Source: Parasphingorhabdus sp. (lineage in GTDB: Bacteria > Pseudomonadota > Alphaproteobacteria > Sphingomonadales > Sphingomonadaceae). Taken from it: a stretch of 64,000 nt of DNA. A model generated the notes under the pieces. It saw only the letters and a list, made by a program, of their open reading frames with translations, ran no database searches and was not told where the DNA came from. The position numbers and the translations under genes are program-made. Shown piece after piece: positions 54,762 to 63,913 of this stretch. The DNA is taken from the NCBI GenBank assembly GCA_030373505.1, contig JAUCYS010000007.1:116830-180829 (forward strand), read 5' to 3'. How positions within the stretch are numbered: position 1 is the first letter of the stretch; each line of letters opens with the position of its first letter.

Positions 54762-55517
54762 ATGCCCAAAAATATAGGCGCCAAATCTTTGAACCTTTCA
54801 ACGCTAAAAACAGCTGAAGTTGTCGCGCGCACAATTGTCCACGATATTTGCGACCAAAGTCTCAGCGAGGGTGACCGCCTGATGTTTGAGACGGCGATGA
54901 GAAGCGAATATAGTGCTGGTCGCGCATCGGTACGTGAAGGCTTGAGGCTGCTGGAAGCACAAGGGCTCGTCACGTTGAAGGCAGGTCGGTATGGCGGTGC
55001 ATTTGTCGGGAACACCAGCCCCGACCATGCGGGACGAATGCTGACTCTCTTCCTGCAAATGTTGGGCGCGACCTATGAGGACGTTGCCATTTGCCAGCAG
55101 ATATTGGCACCAAAGGCTGCAGAGTTGGCAGCACAGAATCCTGATCGCGAACTTGTTTCAAAAAGCCTTGCTCTCGCGGCCAGGTCAGACGGTTGCAAGT
55201 TCGTGCTTTCCGAAAATGTTGATCAGGATAATCTGATGAACTTCCACCGCACCCTGAGCAGCCTATGCGGCAATCCCGTTCTGGCTCTCCTGATCGATAC
55301 GGTCGAGTCGATCATAGTCAATCACATCATCCATTGCACCCCTCCCGAAGACCGGATGACTTGGGTTCATTCGGATCATGAGGATATTGCAAAAGCCATA
55401 CTGGCTGGAGACGGTCCTTTGGCCTGGTCGCTGCACAACGATCACCTAAAAAATGTTCTGGATCATTACCGCAGGCAGAATTTCGGGCAATTTTCCGAAC
55501 GGGTGGAGTGGCGATAA
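54762..55517 (+). CDS. GntR-family (FadR subfamily, FCD domain) regulator
   Basis: 251 aa. Winged helix at about residues 15-75 (SLSEGDRLMFETAMRSEYSA, GRASVREGLRLLEAQGLVTL), then the all-helical FCD ligand domain with FHRTLSSLCGNPVLALLID (residues 165-185). FCD proteins bind metal and an organic acid. Divergent from the acyl-CoA synthetase unit, which it probably controls. Confidence 0.92.
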   Translation: MPKNIGAKSLNLSTLKTAEVVARTIVHDICDQSLSEGDRLMFETAMRSEYSAGRASVREGLRLLEAQGLVTLKAGRYGGAFVGNTSPDHAGRMLTLFLQMLGATYEDVAICQQILAPKAAELAAQNPDRELVSKSLALAARSDGCKFVLSENVDQDNLMNFHRTLSSLCGNPVLALLIDTVESIIVNHIIHCTPPEDRMTWVHSDHEDIAKAILAGDGPLAWSLHNDHLKNVLDHYRRQNFGQFSERVEWR

Positions 55518-55660
55518 GCCCGGCTCGTCTCACCCGGGCTTTGTTTACCTAACCAATCTGGCCGTGGAATCTCCATCGGGCTTGTTCTAAGCTCAACCCT
55601 CAAAACGTGAGTTGTTGGCTAAGGACCAAGTGTAATGTCCGTAGGGTTGGGAGGATGATA

Positions 55661-56650
55661 ATGATCGAAACTGGCGTCATAACGACTGTCGCGAGCACAC
55701 AGAGGGCGGCCGTCTACGCCGAAGCAGCAGAGCAGATGGGGTTTTCACGCGTCGGTATGGCCGACACAGCACCCAAGCTTTTTCATGCCACCTATCCTGC
55801 CGTCACCGCTGCACTGATGCGAACGAACAGGATTTCGGTTGGCCCCTACGTCACCAATCCCGTAACCCGCCATTGGTCTGTACATGCCGCGACCGCTCGA
55901 GCACTGGATGAACTGGCGCCTGGCCGCTTCTATGCGGGCATGGCAACAGGTGACGGTGCTGTCAATTCCGTGGGTCTGAAGCCAGCGAAGCTCGAATATT
56001 TCGAAAACTATATAAACGAAATGCGGACGATTTGGCCGGAGCAGTCGAAAATTCACCTGGCATTCTCCGGACCAAAAGGGATGGAGCTCGCGGGCCGGGT
56101 TGCCGATGAGCTTACCGTGGCTGTCGGGCTCGATGTCGAAATGATTCAGAAGATGGTCGGTCTGGCCAAGGCGTCGCGTCAGTCTGCGGGAGTCAAGACG
56201 CCGCTGCGGATATGGATCAACCCGCTGACCTATGTCGTAGCGACGGAATCCGAGGTGGAGCCGATGCGCAAAGCGTTGCGAAACATCGCGTTCTCAAGCG
56301 CGCGCTTTTCCTTCGACGCCTCAATGGAGGACAAGAATGTCCCCGATCATATGAAACCAATTCTGAAGAAGCGGCTCGCCCTCTATGATTTTGCTTACAA
56401 GGGCCAGGTTGGGGACAATCCCAATGCGCGCCTGTTTGAAGACCATCCTGAGGTTGAAAATTACCTCATCGATCGGGCGGTACTGACTGGAACTGCTGAG
56501 CAATGCCTGGCGCGGCTGGAGCAATTGATGGATGTCGTGGAATTGAGTGGAATATGGTTCCCGACGATTCCCCGCACACCTCATTTTAGCGATCATCTGT
56601 CCGATCTCGCTGCATTGGAAAGGGCGTTCAGGCCGATGATGGGCCATTGA
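55661..56650 (+). CDS. LLM-class flavin/F420-dependent oxidoreductase
   Basis: 329 aa from the ATG at 55661 with GGGAGG 6 nt upstream; ATG at 55655 and a longer frame from 55607 are possible. Luciferase-like barrel: MIETGVITTVASTQRAAVYA, TNPVTRHWSVHAATARALDE, GRFYAGMATGDGAVNSVG. Resembles the methylene-H4MPT reductase-like group that uses F420. Second such gene in the cluster. Likely expressed with the P450 group, although a broken cupin gene lies between. Confidence 0.83.
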   Translation: MIETGVITTVASTQRAAVYAEAAEQMGFSRVGMADTAPKLFHATYPAVTAALMRTNRISVGPYVTNPVTRHWSVHAATARALDELAPGRFYAGMATGDGAVNSVGLKPAKLEYFENYINEMRTIWPEQSKIHLAFSGPKGMELAGRVADELTVAVGLDVEMIQKMVGLAKASRQSAGVKTPLRIWINPLTYVVATESEVEPMRKALRNIAFSSARFSFDASMEDKNVPDHMKPILKKRLALYDFAYKGQVGDNPNARLFEDHPEVENYLIDRAVLTGTAEQCLARLEQLMDVVELSGIWFPTIPRTPHFSDHLSDLAALERAFRPMMGH

Positions 56651-56779
56651 AGCCGAAAGCACGTATCATGGCTGGGTGCGGCCATAAGGATGTTTTCGCC
56701 GGGGATATCGAATGGAGCAACGTTGGCGAGGGCGTGGGTGACGCGTAATTTCTGCTGGATGAAGGCGACATTGCGGCAT
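56651..56779. other. Gap before the cupin fragment
   Basis: About 130 bp between the LLM gene and the first readable cupin residues. It may hold the decayed N-terminal half of the cupin gene; no frame is convincing. Confidence 0.3.
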
Positions 56780-57019
56780 GACCTTTGGTGGTCCTGTTGA
56801 TCTTTGTGCCTGGCGAGCGGGTTGATCCTCACGCCCATGGCTGTAACTATCTTGAATATGTCGTCCAAGGCTCGCAACTGGCCGGCAAGCTCAACTTCGA
56901 TTGTCGGAGATGGCCATGAATTGCGCGCCAGTGACGTTTCCCTGTCGGAACCCGGCGAATTTTATGGGCCGCTGACGGCTTCAATCGCCGGGCATGTGTA
57001 CGAAAACAGGGGGGGATGA
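56780..57019 (+). pseudogene. Cupin-domain gene with a one-base frameshift
   Basis: The first frame reads FVPGERVDPHAHGCNYLEY and then VVQGSQLAGKLNFD (56803-56901), a cupin metal site with two His; it ends soon after at TGA. One extra T at about 56901-56902 breaks the frame; in the next frame VGDGHELRASDVSLSEPGEF and YGPLTASIAGHVYENRGG continue to the stop at 57019. The N-terminal half is not evident. Could be a sequencing error, a recently broken gene, or a small fragment. Confidence 0.6.
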
Positions 57020-57155
57020 TATGCCTTCATGCGATGAACCTAGCCGACTTGACAGTTACTCTGTGGTTGCAGGGCAATTATTGTTGTCTACTTGGATCAT
57101 CCAGAATCTGCATGAGAATGCAACGGACAGGTGCAACAGGACGAGGAGAGTATGA

Positions 57156-58394
57156 ATGAGCGCAGAGCACTCAAGTACTGCAAGGACCGATACCGAGCAG
57201 GTAATTGATCGTCTGACAAAGCGGTTCGATCATCAGGATGCAGAACTGAGCTCTGAAATTTTGAATGACGTCTATCGCGCTTTGCTTGATGGACCCGCGG
57301 TTCACCAGAGTGATGTATATGGTGGCGTTGCCTATTTGACACATTATGATGATCTCGTCGCGGTGGAGAAAAACACCCAGGTCTTCTCGTCCGCGCAAGG
57401 CGTTCGCTGTCCCCGTCAGGCCAATCAGCCGCTGTCCATCCCGGCAGAAACCGACAAGCCGATGCATTCGGAATATCGCCGGCTGTTTCTGAACGTGCTC
57501 AGCCCGCCCCAAGTGCGAAAGGCGGAGCCTTTCTTGCGTGAACTTACCGAAAATTTGGTGCGGAACTATGTTGCCGGGCCTCAAGACGATTTCTGCCAAA
57601 ATGTCGCTACGCAGCTTCCCATCCGCGCGGTTGGCGAATTGATCGGACTCGATCTGCATTCCAGCGGTGAAATGCAGAAGCATGTCGAGGCGCTGCTCTT
57701 GCATTATGGCAAGCCCGAAGCTCTCAAAGCTTTGAATGGCCTGACGAAAATTGCGCAGGTCGAGATTGACGCGCGCCGCGGAAATCCGCGCGACGATTAT
57801 CTGACCGTCCTGACGACAGCAAAGGTGGATGGCCGCTTGCTGACCGACGAAGAGCTTCAGAACATGATGCGCACCTTCATGTTTGCTGGGTTCGAAACGA
57901 CCGCCCACATGATCGGCAGCATGATGCTCTATCTTGCCGAGCATCCCGATGTGCAGCAACGGGTCCGGGAAGATGACCAGGCTCTGCTCAACTGTGTCGA
58001 GGAATGCCTGCGTTTTTTGCCTCCGGTGCAAACCATGTTCCGCACGGTGACGACGTCCACATGCCTGCGCGACGTGCAGTTCGAGAAAGGGGATACTGTT
58101 GGCTTGCTATATGCAGCCGCCAACCGCGATGCAGCGAAGTTCGAAAACCCCGATGCGTTCGATCTCGATCGACCCAATGCACGCCTGCACCTCTCGTTCG
58201 GTTTCGGCCAGCACCTGTGCGCCGGATCGCATCTTGCTCGCCGCGAGATGCACATTCTGCTTGAAGTATTGCGCGACTATCCGCCCTTCACGCTGGGTGG
58301 TCCGGTAACAATGCTGCCCCACCTGATGGGCGGTCAAATGATGGGGCCAGAGCATCTGCCTATCTCATTCAAAACCTCAGAAGGGCAGAACTGA
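57156..58394 (+). CDS. Cytochrome P450
   Basis: 412 aa, soluble class I type. I-helix FMFAGFETTAHMI (about residues 241-253) with the AGFET oxygen-activation motif, EECLRFLPP (ExxR), and heme loop FGFGQHLCAGSHLARRE with the Cys ligand near residue 355. Hydroxylates a non-activated carbon; no ferredoxin or ferredoxin reductase gene is seen nearby. GAGGAGAG precedes the ATG. The alcohol dehydrogenase starts 1 nt after its stop. Confidence 0.95.
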   Translation: MSAEHSSTARTDTEQVIDRLTKRFDHQDAELSSEILNDVYRALLDGPAVHQSDVYGGVAYLTHYDDLVAVEKNTQVFSSAQGVRCPRQANQPLSIPAETDKPMHSEYRRLFLNVLSPPQVRKAEPFLRELTENLVRNYVAGPQDDFCQNVATQLPIRAVGELIGLDLHSSGEMQKHVEALLLHYGKPEALKALNGLTKIAQVEIDARRGNPRDDYLTVLTTAKVDGRLLTDEELQNMMRTFMFAGFETTAHMIGSMMLYLAEHPDVQQRVREDDQALLNCVEECLRFLPPVQTMFRTVTTSTCLRDVQFEKGDTVGLLYAAANRDAAKFENPDAFDLDRPNARLHLSFGFGQHLCAGSHLARREMHILLEVLRDYPPFTLGGPVTMLPHLMGGQMMGPEHLPISFKTSEGQN

Positions 58395-58395
58395 A

Positions 58396-59484
58396 ATGCG
58401 AGCAGCCGTTTTCGTAAAGGACGCCGAACCCCTGTTAATCGAGAATGTCACACCGGCAGAGCCCGGCCCACGAGATGTTGTCGTGGAACTGGGCGCGAGC
58501 GGCATTTGTCATACCGATCTGACGGTGCAGTCCGGGAGGATGTCGCATCTGCTCGCCGGACCAAGCATTTTGGGGCATGAAGGCGCCGGTACCGTCATCG
58601 AGGTCGGCAACGAGGTGAGCTATGTCAAGGTCGGTGACCGGGTTATCTCCGCCGTCCGCCCCGCCTGTGGACGCTGCGACAATTGTTTGAGGGGCAAGAC
58701 CCATTTATGCACCGCGCTTTGGCCAATGCTGAGGAAACGGCGCGGCGCACGCCCTGATGGTGGCGACTATTACGCGATGAGCGGTCTTGGCACGTTCAGC
58801 CAGGTGATGACTGTCGACGAGGCGTCTGTTGTGCCTGTGAAGACTGATCTGCCGTTCGAACAGCTCGCTCTTATCGGATGTGGCCTGACGACCGGCGCAG
58901 GTTCGGTGCTGTTTACGGCAGATGTGGAGGCGGGTTCCTCCGTGGTCATCGTTGGTTGCGGGGGTGTGGGGCAGGCGGCCATCCAGGCAGCTGTGGTGGC
59001 TGGTGCCACACCGATCATCGCCGTCGACCCCATGGCTTCCAAGCGCGAAGTGGCTTTGAACCTTGGCGCAACGCACGCGATCGATCCGGGAGCGGGCGAT
59101 ATTGGCGAGCAGGTCCGCGAAATCACAGGTGGACGCGGTGCCGACTATGCATTTGACGTGGTTGGCGGGCCGAATGTGGTTGCCCAGACCTACAAGACCA
59201 TCGGCGCAGGCGGCATGCTGGTTCTCGTCGGCTATGGCGCGCCGGATGATGAGCTTAAATTCCCCGCCTTTGATTTTCAGTCACAGGAAAAATGCGTCAA
59301 GGGATGCGTGGCGGGTTCGGCGCGAATCCGCAGAGATTTTCAGCGGTTCGTTGATCTCATCGAGACCGGCCGGATCGACACTGCCTCCATGGTATCGCGC
59401 ACGATTTCGCTCGATCAGGTGAATCAGGCGCTGGATGATTTGCACACCGGCGACGCTATCCGCTCTGTCATCACCAGTTTCTAA
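58396..59484 (+). CDS. Zinc-dependent alcohol dehydrogenase (class III-like)
   Basis: 362 aa MDR enzyme. Catalytic zinc Cys38 in GICHTD and His in GHEGAG; structural zinc CGRCDNCLRGKTHLC (four Cys, about 91-105); NAD site IVGCGGVGQAA near residue 195. Oxidises the alcohol made by the P450 to an aldehyde. Starts 1 nt after the P450 stop, so the two are coupled. Confidence 0.93.
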   Translation: MRAAVFVKDAEPLLIENVTPAEPGPRDVVVELGASGICHTDLTVQSGRMSHLLAGPSILGHEGAGTVIEVGNEVSYVKVGDRVISAVRPACGRCDNCLRGKTHLCTALWPMLRKRRGARPDGGDYYAMSGLGTFSQVMTVDEASVVPVKTDLPFEQLALIGCGLTTGAGSVLFTADVEAGSSVVIVGCGGVGQAAIQAAVVAGATPIIAVDPMASKREVALNLGATHAIDPGAGDIGEQVREITGGRGADYAFDVVGGPNVVAQTYKTIGAGGMLVLVGYGAPDDELKFPAFDFQSQEKCVKGCVAGSARIRRDFQRFVDLIETGRIDTASMVSRTISLDQVNQALDDLHTGDAIRSVITSF

Positions 59485-59522
59485 GTTCGAATGGACATCA
59501 TCGAGAGGGTATAGGAGTAACT

Positions 59523-60980
59523 ATGGCGACCGTTGCAAGCCGACCAAAGGGAAACCGCAAGATATATATCGGTGGCGAGTGGGTTGATACCTCCTCGACG
59601 GGCGAAATTCCGATGGTCAATCCGGCAACAGACGAGATATTCGCCTACGCCCCGGATACCACGATTGCAGATGCCGACCGTGCCGTTGCCGCGGCGCGCA
59701 AAGCGTTTGACGAAGGTCCTTGGCCGCGCATGGCGCCGTCCGATCGCCTGGAATGCCTGCAACGGCTCGCCGAGCTTTATTCGGACAAATATGAAGATAT
59801 CGCGCAACTGATCACTGCCGAAATCGGCAGCCCGATCACCTTTTCGCGCCACGCGCATGTGCCCATCGCCAAGATGATGCTCGATTACTTCATCGGCCTT
59901 GCCAAGGATTATCCCTTTGAGGAAAATCGGGAAGGCCGCAGTCTGGCAGCGCGCGTGATCAAGGAACCGGTGGGTGTATGCGTCGCCATTGCGCCGTGGA
60001 ACTTCCCGCAGGCGGCGATGATGCTCAAGCTGGCCCCCGCCTTGATCGCGGGCTGTACGGTCGTCGCCAAACCCGGTTCGGAAACAGCGCAGGATGCGCT
60101 CGCCATGGCTGAGCTGTTTGATGCTGCCGGTTTCCCCCCCGGTGTAGTGAACATATTGCCTGCTGGTCGTGAAGTCGGCGAATATCTTGTCAGTCACCGC
60201 GACGTCGATCATGTCTCGTTCACCGGGTCAACCGCTTCCGGGCGGAAGGTGGCGGAGATCTGCGGTCGTGATCTGCGCCGCTGCAATCTGGAGCTTGGCG
60301 GCAAGTCGGCGCTGATCATGCTCGATGATGCTGACTTTGAGCAAGCCGTAAAGGGCGTCTGGGATCAAGGAATGCGCAACAGCGGTCAGGCCTGCACCAA
60401 CCAGACCCGCATTCTGGTCCCGCGCGCGCGCTATGGTGATATTCTTGACGCCATTACCGAAATGATGCGCAATATTGTCGTCGGCGATCCTCTGGACCCG
60501 GCCACACAGGTTGGACCGGTCGCATCCCAGGCGCAATATGACAGGGCCATGAACTATATCAGCCTCGGCCAGGAAGAAGGTGCCAGGATCACCGTTGGTG
60601 GCGGCCGGCCGAAGGACATGCCCGTTGGCCGCTTCATTGAACCGACCGTGTTCGCTGATGTGAACAATTCCATGCGGATCGCGCGCGAAGAGATTTTCGG
60701 CCCGGTGCTGGCGGTGATTCCATTTGAAGACGATGCCGATGCTGTTCGGATTGCCAATGATTCCGAATATGGCCTTGCGGGAGGTGTCTGGAGCCAGGAC
60801 CTTGCTCGTGCTGATGCTGTCGTCCGCCGGATCCGTAGCGGTATGCTGCACATAAACGGCATCGGTGGCAGCTTCGATGCGCCCTTTGGCGGATTCAAGG
60901 CCAGCGGTATCGGTCGCGAATCCGGTCGCGAAGGGCTGGAAACCTATTTTGAATATAAGTCACTGCCACTGCTGGGCTGA
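59523..60980 (+). CDS. Aldehyde dehydrogenase
   Basis: 485 aa NAD(P)-dependent. Substrate and NAD regions APWNFPQAAMMLKLAPAL and SFTGSTASGRKVAEI, catalytic Glu in LELGGKSALIML, catalytic Cys in GMRNSGQACTNQT. Oxidises the aldehyde from the alcohol dehydrogenase to the acid, which the ligase at 52563 could activate. GGAGTAACT precedes the ATG. Confidence 0.95.
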   Translation: MATVASRPKGNRKIYIGGEWVDTSSTGEIPMVNPATDEIFAYAPDTTIADADRAVAAARKAFDEGPWPRMAPSDRLECLQRLAELYSDKYEDIAQLITAEIGSPITFSRHAHVPIAKMMLDYFIGLAKDYPFEENREGRSLAARVIKEPVGVCVAIAPWNFPQAAMMLKLAPALIAGCTVVAKPGSETAQDALAMAELFDAAGFPPGVVNILPAGREVGEYLVSHRDVDHVSFTGSTASGRKVAEICGRDLRRCNLELGGKSALIMLDDADFEQAVKGVWDQGMRNSGQACTNQTRILVPRARYGDILDAITEMMRNIVVGDPLDPATQVGPVASQAQYDRAMNYISLGQEEGARITVGGGRPKDMPVGRFIEPTVFADVNNSMRIAREEIFGPVLAVIPFEDDADAVRIANDSEYGLAGGVWSQDLARADAVVRRIRSGMLHINGIGGSFDAPFGGFKASGIGRESGREGLETYFEYKSLPLLG

Positions 60981-61027
60981 TTGCACACAGCAATCCGGTT
61001 TTGGCGGGCTCCCTTTGAAAGGCCAAC

Positions 61028-61564
61028 ATGCTGTATCCACGCGATCCTGTACCAAATTTTGAGACAGAAATGCTGGACGGTGGCAGATGGCGGCTGTCTG
61101 AGCAGAGCCCGAGAAATTTCGTCATGATCGTCGTCTATCGCGGTTATCAATGCCCGTTGTGCAAAGCGCATTTGACGGGACTGAACGAGCACATCGATAC
61201 GTTGGAGAGTCTGGGGATAGAGACTTTCGTTGTTTCGGCTGAAAGCAAAGAGCAGGTGGAAAAGGCCCGGAGCGAGTGGGGCCTGACGAAATTGTCCATG
61301 GGCTATGGCCTTGACCCGACGATGGGGCACAAATGGGGGCTCTATATTTCAGAGCGTTTTAAAGAGGGTAAGGGTGAATCCGAAGCCGAGCTGTTTTTCG
61401 AGCCCGGACTTTTCCTGATCCGCGGTGACGATCAAACGCTCTATTACACGTCTATCCAGAACATGCCCTTCGGCCGTCCGGATTGGAATGAGTTTATAAG
61501 ACTTATGGGGCATATCGTTGGAACTGACTATCCGGCGCGGGGGCACGTCAAGCTCTTCAAATAG
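61028..61564 (+). CDS. Peroxiredoxin-like (AhpC/TSA) protein
   Basis: 178 aa thioredoxin fold. YRGYQCPLCKAHLTGL gives a CxxC pair near residues 42-45 on the first active helix, rather than the single peroxidatic Cys in a PxxxTxxC loop of typical peroxiredoxins, so it may be a redoxin of other function. The only other visible signature is FLIRGDDQTLYYTSIQN. Probable end of the P450 unit. Confidence 0.75.
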   Translation: MLYPRDPVPNFETEMLDGGRWRLSEQSPRNFVMIVVYRGYQCPLCKAHLTGLNEHIDTLESLGIETFVVSAESKEQVEKARSEWGLTKLSMGYGLDPTMGHKWGLYISERFKEGKGESEAELFFEPGLFLIRGDDQTLYYTSIQNMPFGRPDWNEFIRLMGHIVGTDYPARGHVKLFK

Positions 61565-61639
61565 CTGGAGTATTTGAGGTCCAGTCCGATATTTGATCAG
61601 CGAGGCTCAGCTCGGGTGTTTTCCGTCTCGGTCTTTGCT

Positions 61640-62212
61640 CTAATAGCCCATCAGGCTGAGCACTTCCTTGCGGCTGGACTCGTCGTCGAGGAAGGCACCC
61701 ATCATCCGGCTGGTGGTCATGGCGACGCCCGTTGTGCGTACTCCCCGACCTGTCATGCATCCGTGTTGCGCTTCAATGATGACTGCGACACCCTCCGGGC
61801 TCAGATGATCCCAGATGCACTGGGCCACCTCAGCGGTCAGGCGCTCCTGGACCTGAAGGCGGCGGGCATAGCCGTTGAGCACGCGCGCGAGCTTTGAAAT
61901 GCCGACGACATGATCGCGCGGCAGGTAAGCGATCGAGGCCTTGCCGATGATTGGCGCCATATGATGTTCGCAATGGGATTGGAACGGTATGTCCTTGAGC
62001 AGGACGATTTCATTATATCCGCCAACCTCGTGAAATACTTTGGCGAGATGGCTGCCCGGATCATCGTCATAGCCCTGGCAATATTCCTTCCAGGCGCGGG
62101 CAACGCGTGAGGGCGTCTCAAGCAGTCCTTCCCGTGATGGATCGTCACCTGCCCAGTGGATGAGTGTACGAATGGCTTCTTGTACCTCTTCGGGCACTGG
62201 TAGTTTGCTCAT
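61640..62212 (-). CDS. folE: GTP cyclohydrolase I
   Basis: 190 aa, first step of folate and pterin synthesis. Zinc ligands in FQSHCEHHMAPIIGKASIAY and the later QHGCMTGRGVRTT; REGLLETPSRVARAWKEY near residue 30. The core is full length for this family. It starts on the stop of the MFS gene (TAATG), so the two are translationally coupled, which is unusual for a folate gene. Could supply an extra pterin for the pathway. Confidence 0.93.
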   Translation of the reverse strand: MSKLPVPEEVQEAIRTLIHWAGDDPSREGLLETPSRVARAWKEYCQGYDDDPGSHLAKVFHEVGGYNEIVLLKDIPFQSHCEHHMAPIIGKASIAYLPRDHVVGISKLARVLNGYARRLQVQERLTAEVAQCIWDHLSPEGVAVIIEAQHGCMTGRGVRTTGVAMTTSRMMGAFLDDESSRKEVLSLMGY

Positions 62213-63546
62213 TAAGTCTGATTCCCGGTCAGCTTGCGCTCGGCTTCGTCCAAAATAGCGTAATCCGCTTCCATCTTATCCACCGCGCGCGCGGCCAGAT
62301 AATAGTGCCAAACAGCCCCGAATTTGATGAAGGTCATTGTGATCAAGGCCCAGCGAAGCGAGTCATCTCCGGCGTAGCTTCTGAAAAAGTCGCTCAGCAA
62401 TCCCACGATGAAAGCACCGGAGGCGATACCAATGCCGTTTACCGCGAACAGCGTAACTGCAGCGGCAAAGCTCCGCCCACTTGGATCTGAAAGCGACTGG
62501 ACAGCAGCATAGGTCGGAGCGAAATAAAATGCCACGAACAGTATCGAAGCCGCAGTCAATCCAAGGAAAAGCGGATAGTTTTCGGTTACCATCAACGATG
62601 CAAACTGAATCAGCGCGGCCACTAGAAACACGATCGCCAGCATCCGGAACGTATTGCTGAAACGCCGTTTCGCCAGCCAGCTTCCGACAAATCCCCCGAG
62701 CAGCAAGCCGCTGATGCCCGTCAGTCCGGCCACACCTCCAAAGGATGCGCCCGTCACCGTCGCTGATAGATCGAAGGTCCGCATGATATAAGCGGGTGCC
62801 CAACGATCAAACGCCCCGGCGCTCAGTCCCATCAGCATACCGCCGATAATGATGTTGCGGATGGGGGCGCTTCCCAAAATGCTCTTCAAATTTCCCTTGG
62901 GCAGCCCGGCCCGCGCGCCCACGTCGCCTTTCCGACCCGGATCTCTGATCGTGGTGGCGATGACTACCGACACCAGGACGCCGCCAACTGCCGCGATTTG
63001 TAGAGCTGCTCGCCACCCATAAGTATCCGCGATGTAGCCACCGACCACGAGAGCGGCGATAGAGCCGAAGGCGGTACCAAGTGAATAGATTGCCATGGCT
63101 TTCGGCCGCGTCACCGGGGTTGTATATCCAGAAATGAGCGAGTGTGTCGCAGGGGAGAGCCCGGCATCGCCGACCGCTCCGCCGATACGGCTTAACCCGA
63201 ATGTCGCAACCCCCTGAGCCATGCTGCCGAGCGCCATGAAAGCGGCCCAGACAAGAATGGAAATAGATATGACACGCGTGCGAAGATATTTGTCTGCAAT
63301 CTTGGCGAGCGGCAAGGCTGCGATTGCGAATGTCAGTGAGTAGGCGGGTCCGGTAATCAGCCCGATTTGAGTGTCGGAGAAGTGCAGATCGGCCTTGAGC
63401 GATTCGACCAAGATAAATGGCAGTTTGGCGCCCAACGCCGACACTGCCTCACAAAGCATGAGCGCAACGATCACATACCACCCATAAAGGCCCATCCGGT
63501 CTGACTCGACCGGGGTCTCGGGTACGACTTGATCAGTTGCATTCAT
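62212..63546 (-). CDS. MFS transporter, spinster-like
   Basis: 444 aa from the ATG at 63546 with GGAG 6 nt upstream; an ATG at 63558 is in frame. 12 membrane segments; SRIGGAVGDAGLSPATHSLI in helix 4-5 and ALIVGGYIAD-like region (ALVVGGYIADTYGWRAAL) are typical. Second member of its type in this cluster (with 41232). Transports an unknown lipid-like or organic-acid compound. Confidence 0.9.
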   Translation of the reverse strand: MNATDQVVPETPVESDRMGLYGWYVIVALMLCEAVSALGAKLPFILVESLKADLHFSDTQIGLITGPAYSLTFAIAALPLAKIADKYLRTRVISISILVWAAFMALGSMAQGVATFGLSRIGGAVGDAGLSPATHSLISGYTTPVTRPKAMAIYSLGTAFGSIAALVVGGYIADTYGWRAALQIAAVGGVLVSVVIATTIRDPGRKGDVGARAGLPKGNLKSILGSAPIRNIIIGGMLMGLSAGAFDRWAPAYIMRTFDLSATVTGASFGGVAGLTGISGLLLGGFVGSWLAKRRFSNTFRMLAIVFLVAALIQFASLMVTENYPLFLGLTAASILFVAFYFAPTYAAVQSLSDPSGRSFAAAVTLFAVNGIGIASGAFIVGLLSDFFRSYAGDDSLRWALITMTFIKFGAVWHYYLAARAVDKMEADYAILDEAERKLTGNQT

Positions 63547-63913
63547 ATTTAGCTCCATTCCTGATATGCCTGCCCAAAGCCCATGGTGGGACGATTGCTA
63601 TCGTCCATCAATTGTGACCCGGATTAGAAATGTTCAGGTGGCATATTCGCTGCCCCCACGAACATCTTATTGTCTTTGTCGGATATGATCATCACCTGAT
63701 CCGCTTTTAGAGAAACGATAGGAAACCGCTACCTATCAAATCCGGCGGTCTTTGTTGATCATCGAATAAGGGTCGCGATCGCAAATGCCGGCCAGCATTT
63801 GCACGCCCGTTCGAAGGTTGCGCCCGAAAGACTATTAAGATACTTTCCCGCATCCATGATCCGAACGATACTGTTCAGCCTGCGAAATTCATTTGTGTGA
63901 AAAGTTTAATACG
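63547..63913. other. 367-bp control region before a TetR gene, with two exact palindromes
   Basis: No gene recognised. GGACGAT-TGCT-ATCGTCC (63589-63606) is a 7-bp exact dyad next to the MFS start. GCAAATGC-CGGCCA-GCATTTGC (63781-63802) is an 8-bp exact dyad nearer the TetR gene. Both are plausible TetR operators controlling the divergent MFS-folE unit and the regulator itself. Confidence 0.45.

Noticed and set aside
57049..57054. TTGACA upstream of the P450 as a promoter
   Set aside because: No acceptable -10 element at 16-18 bp.
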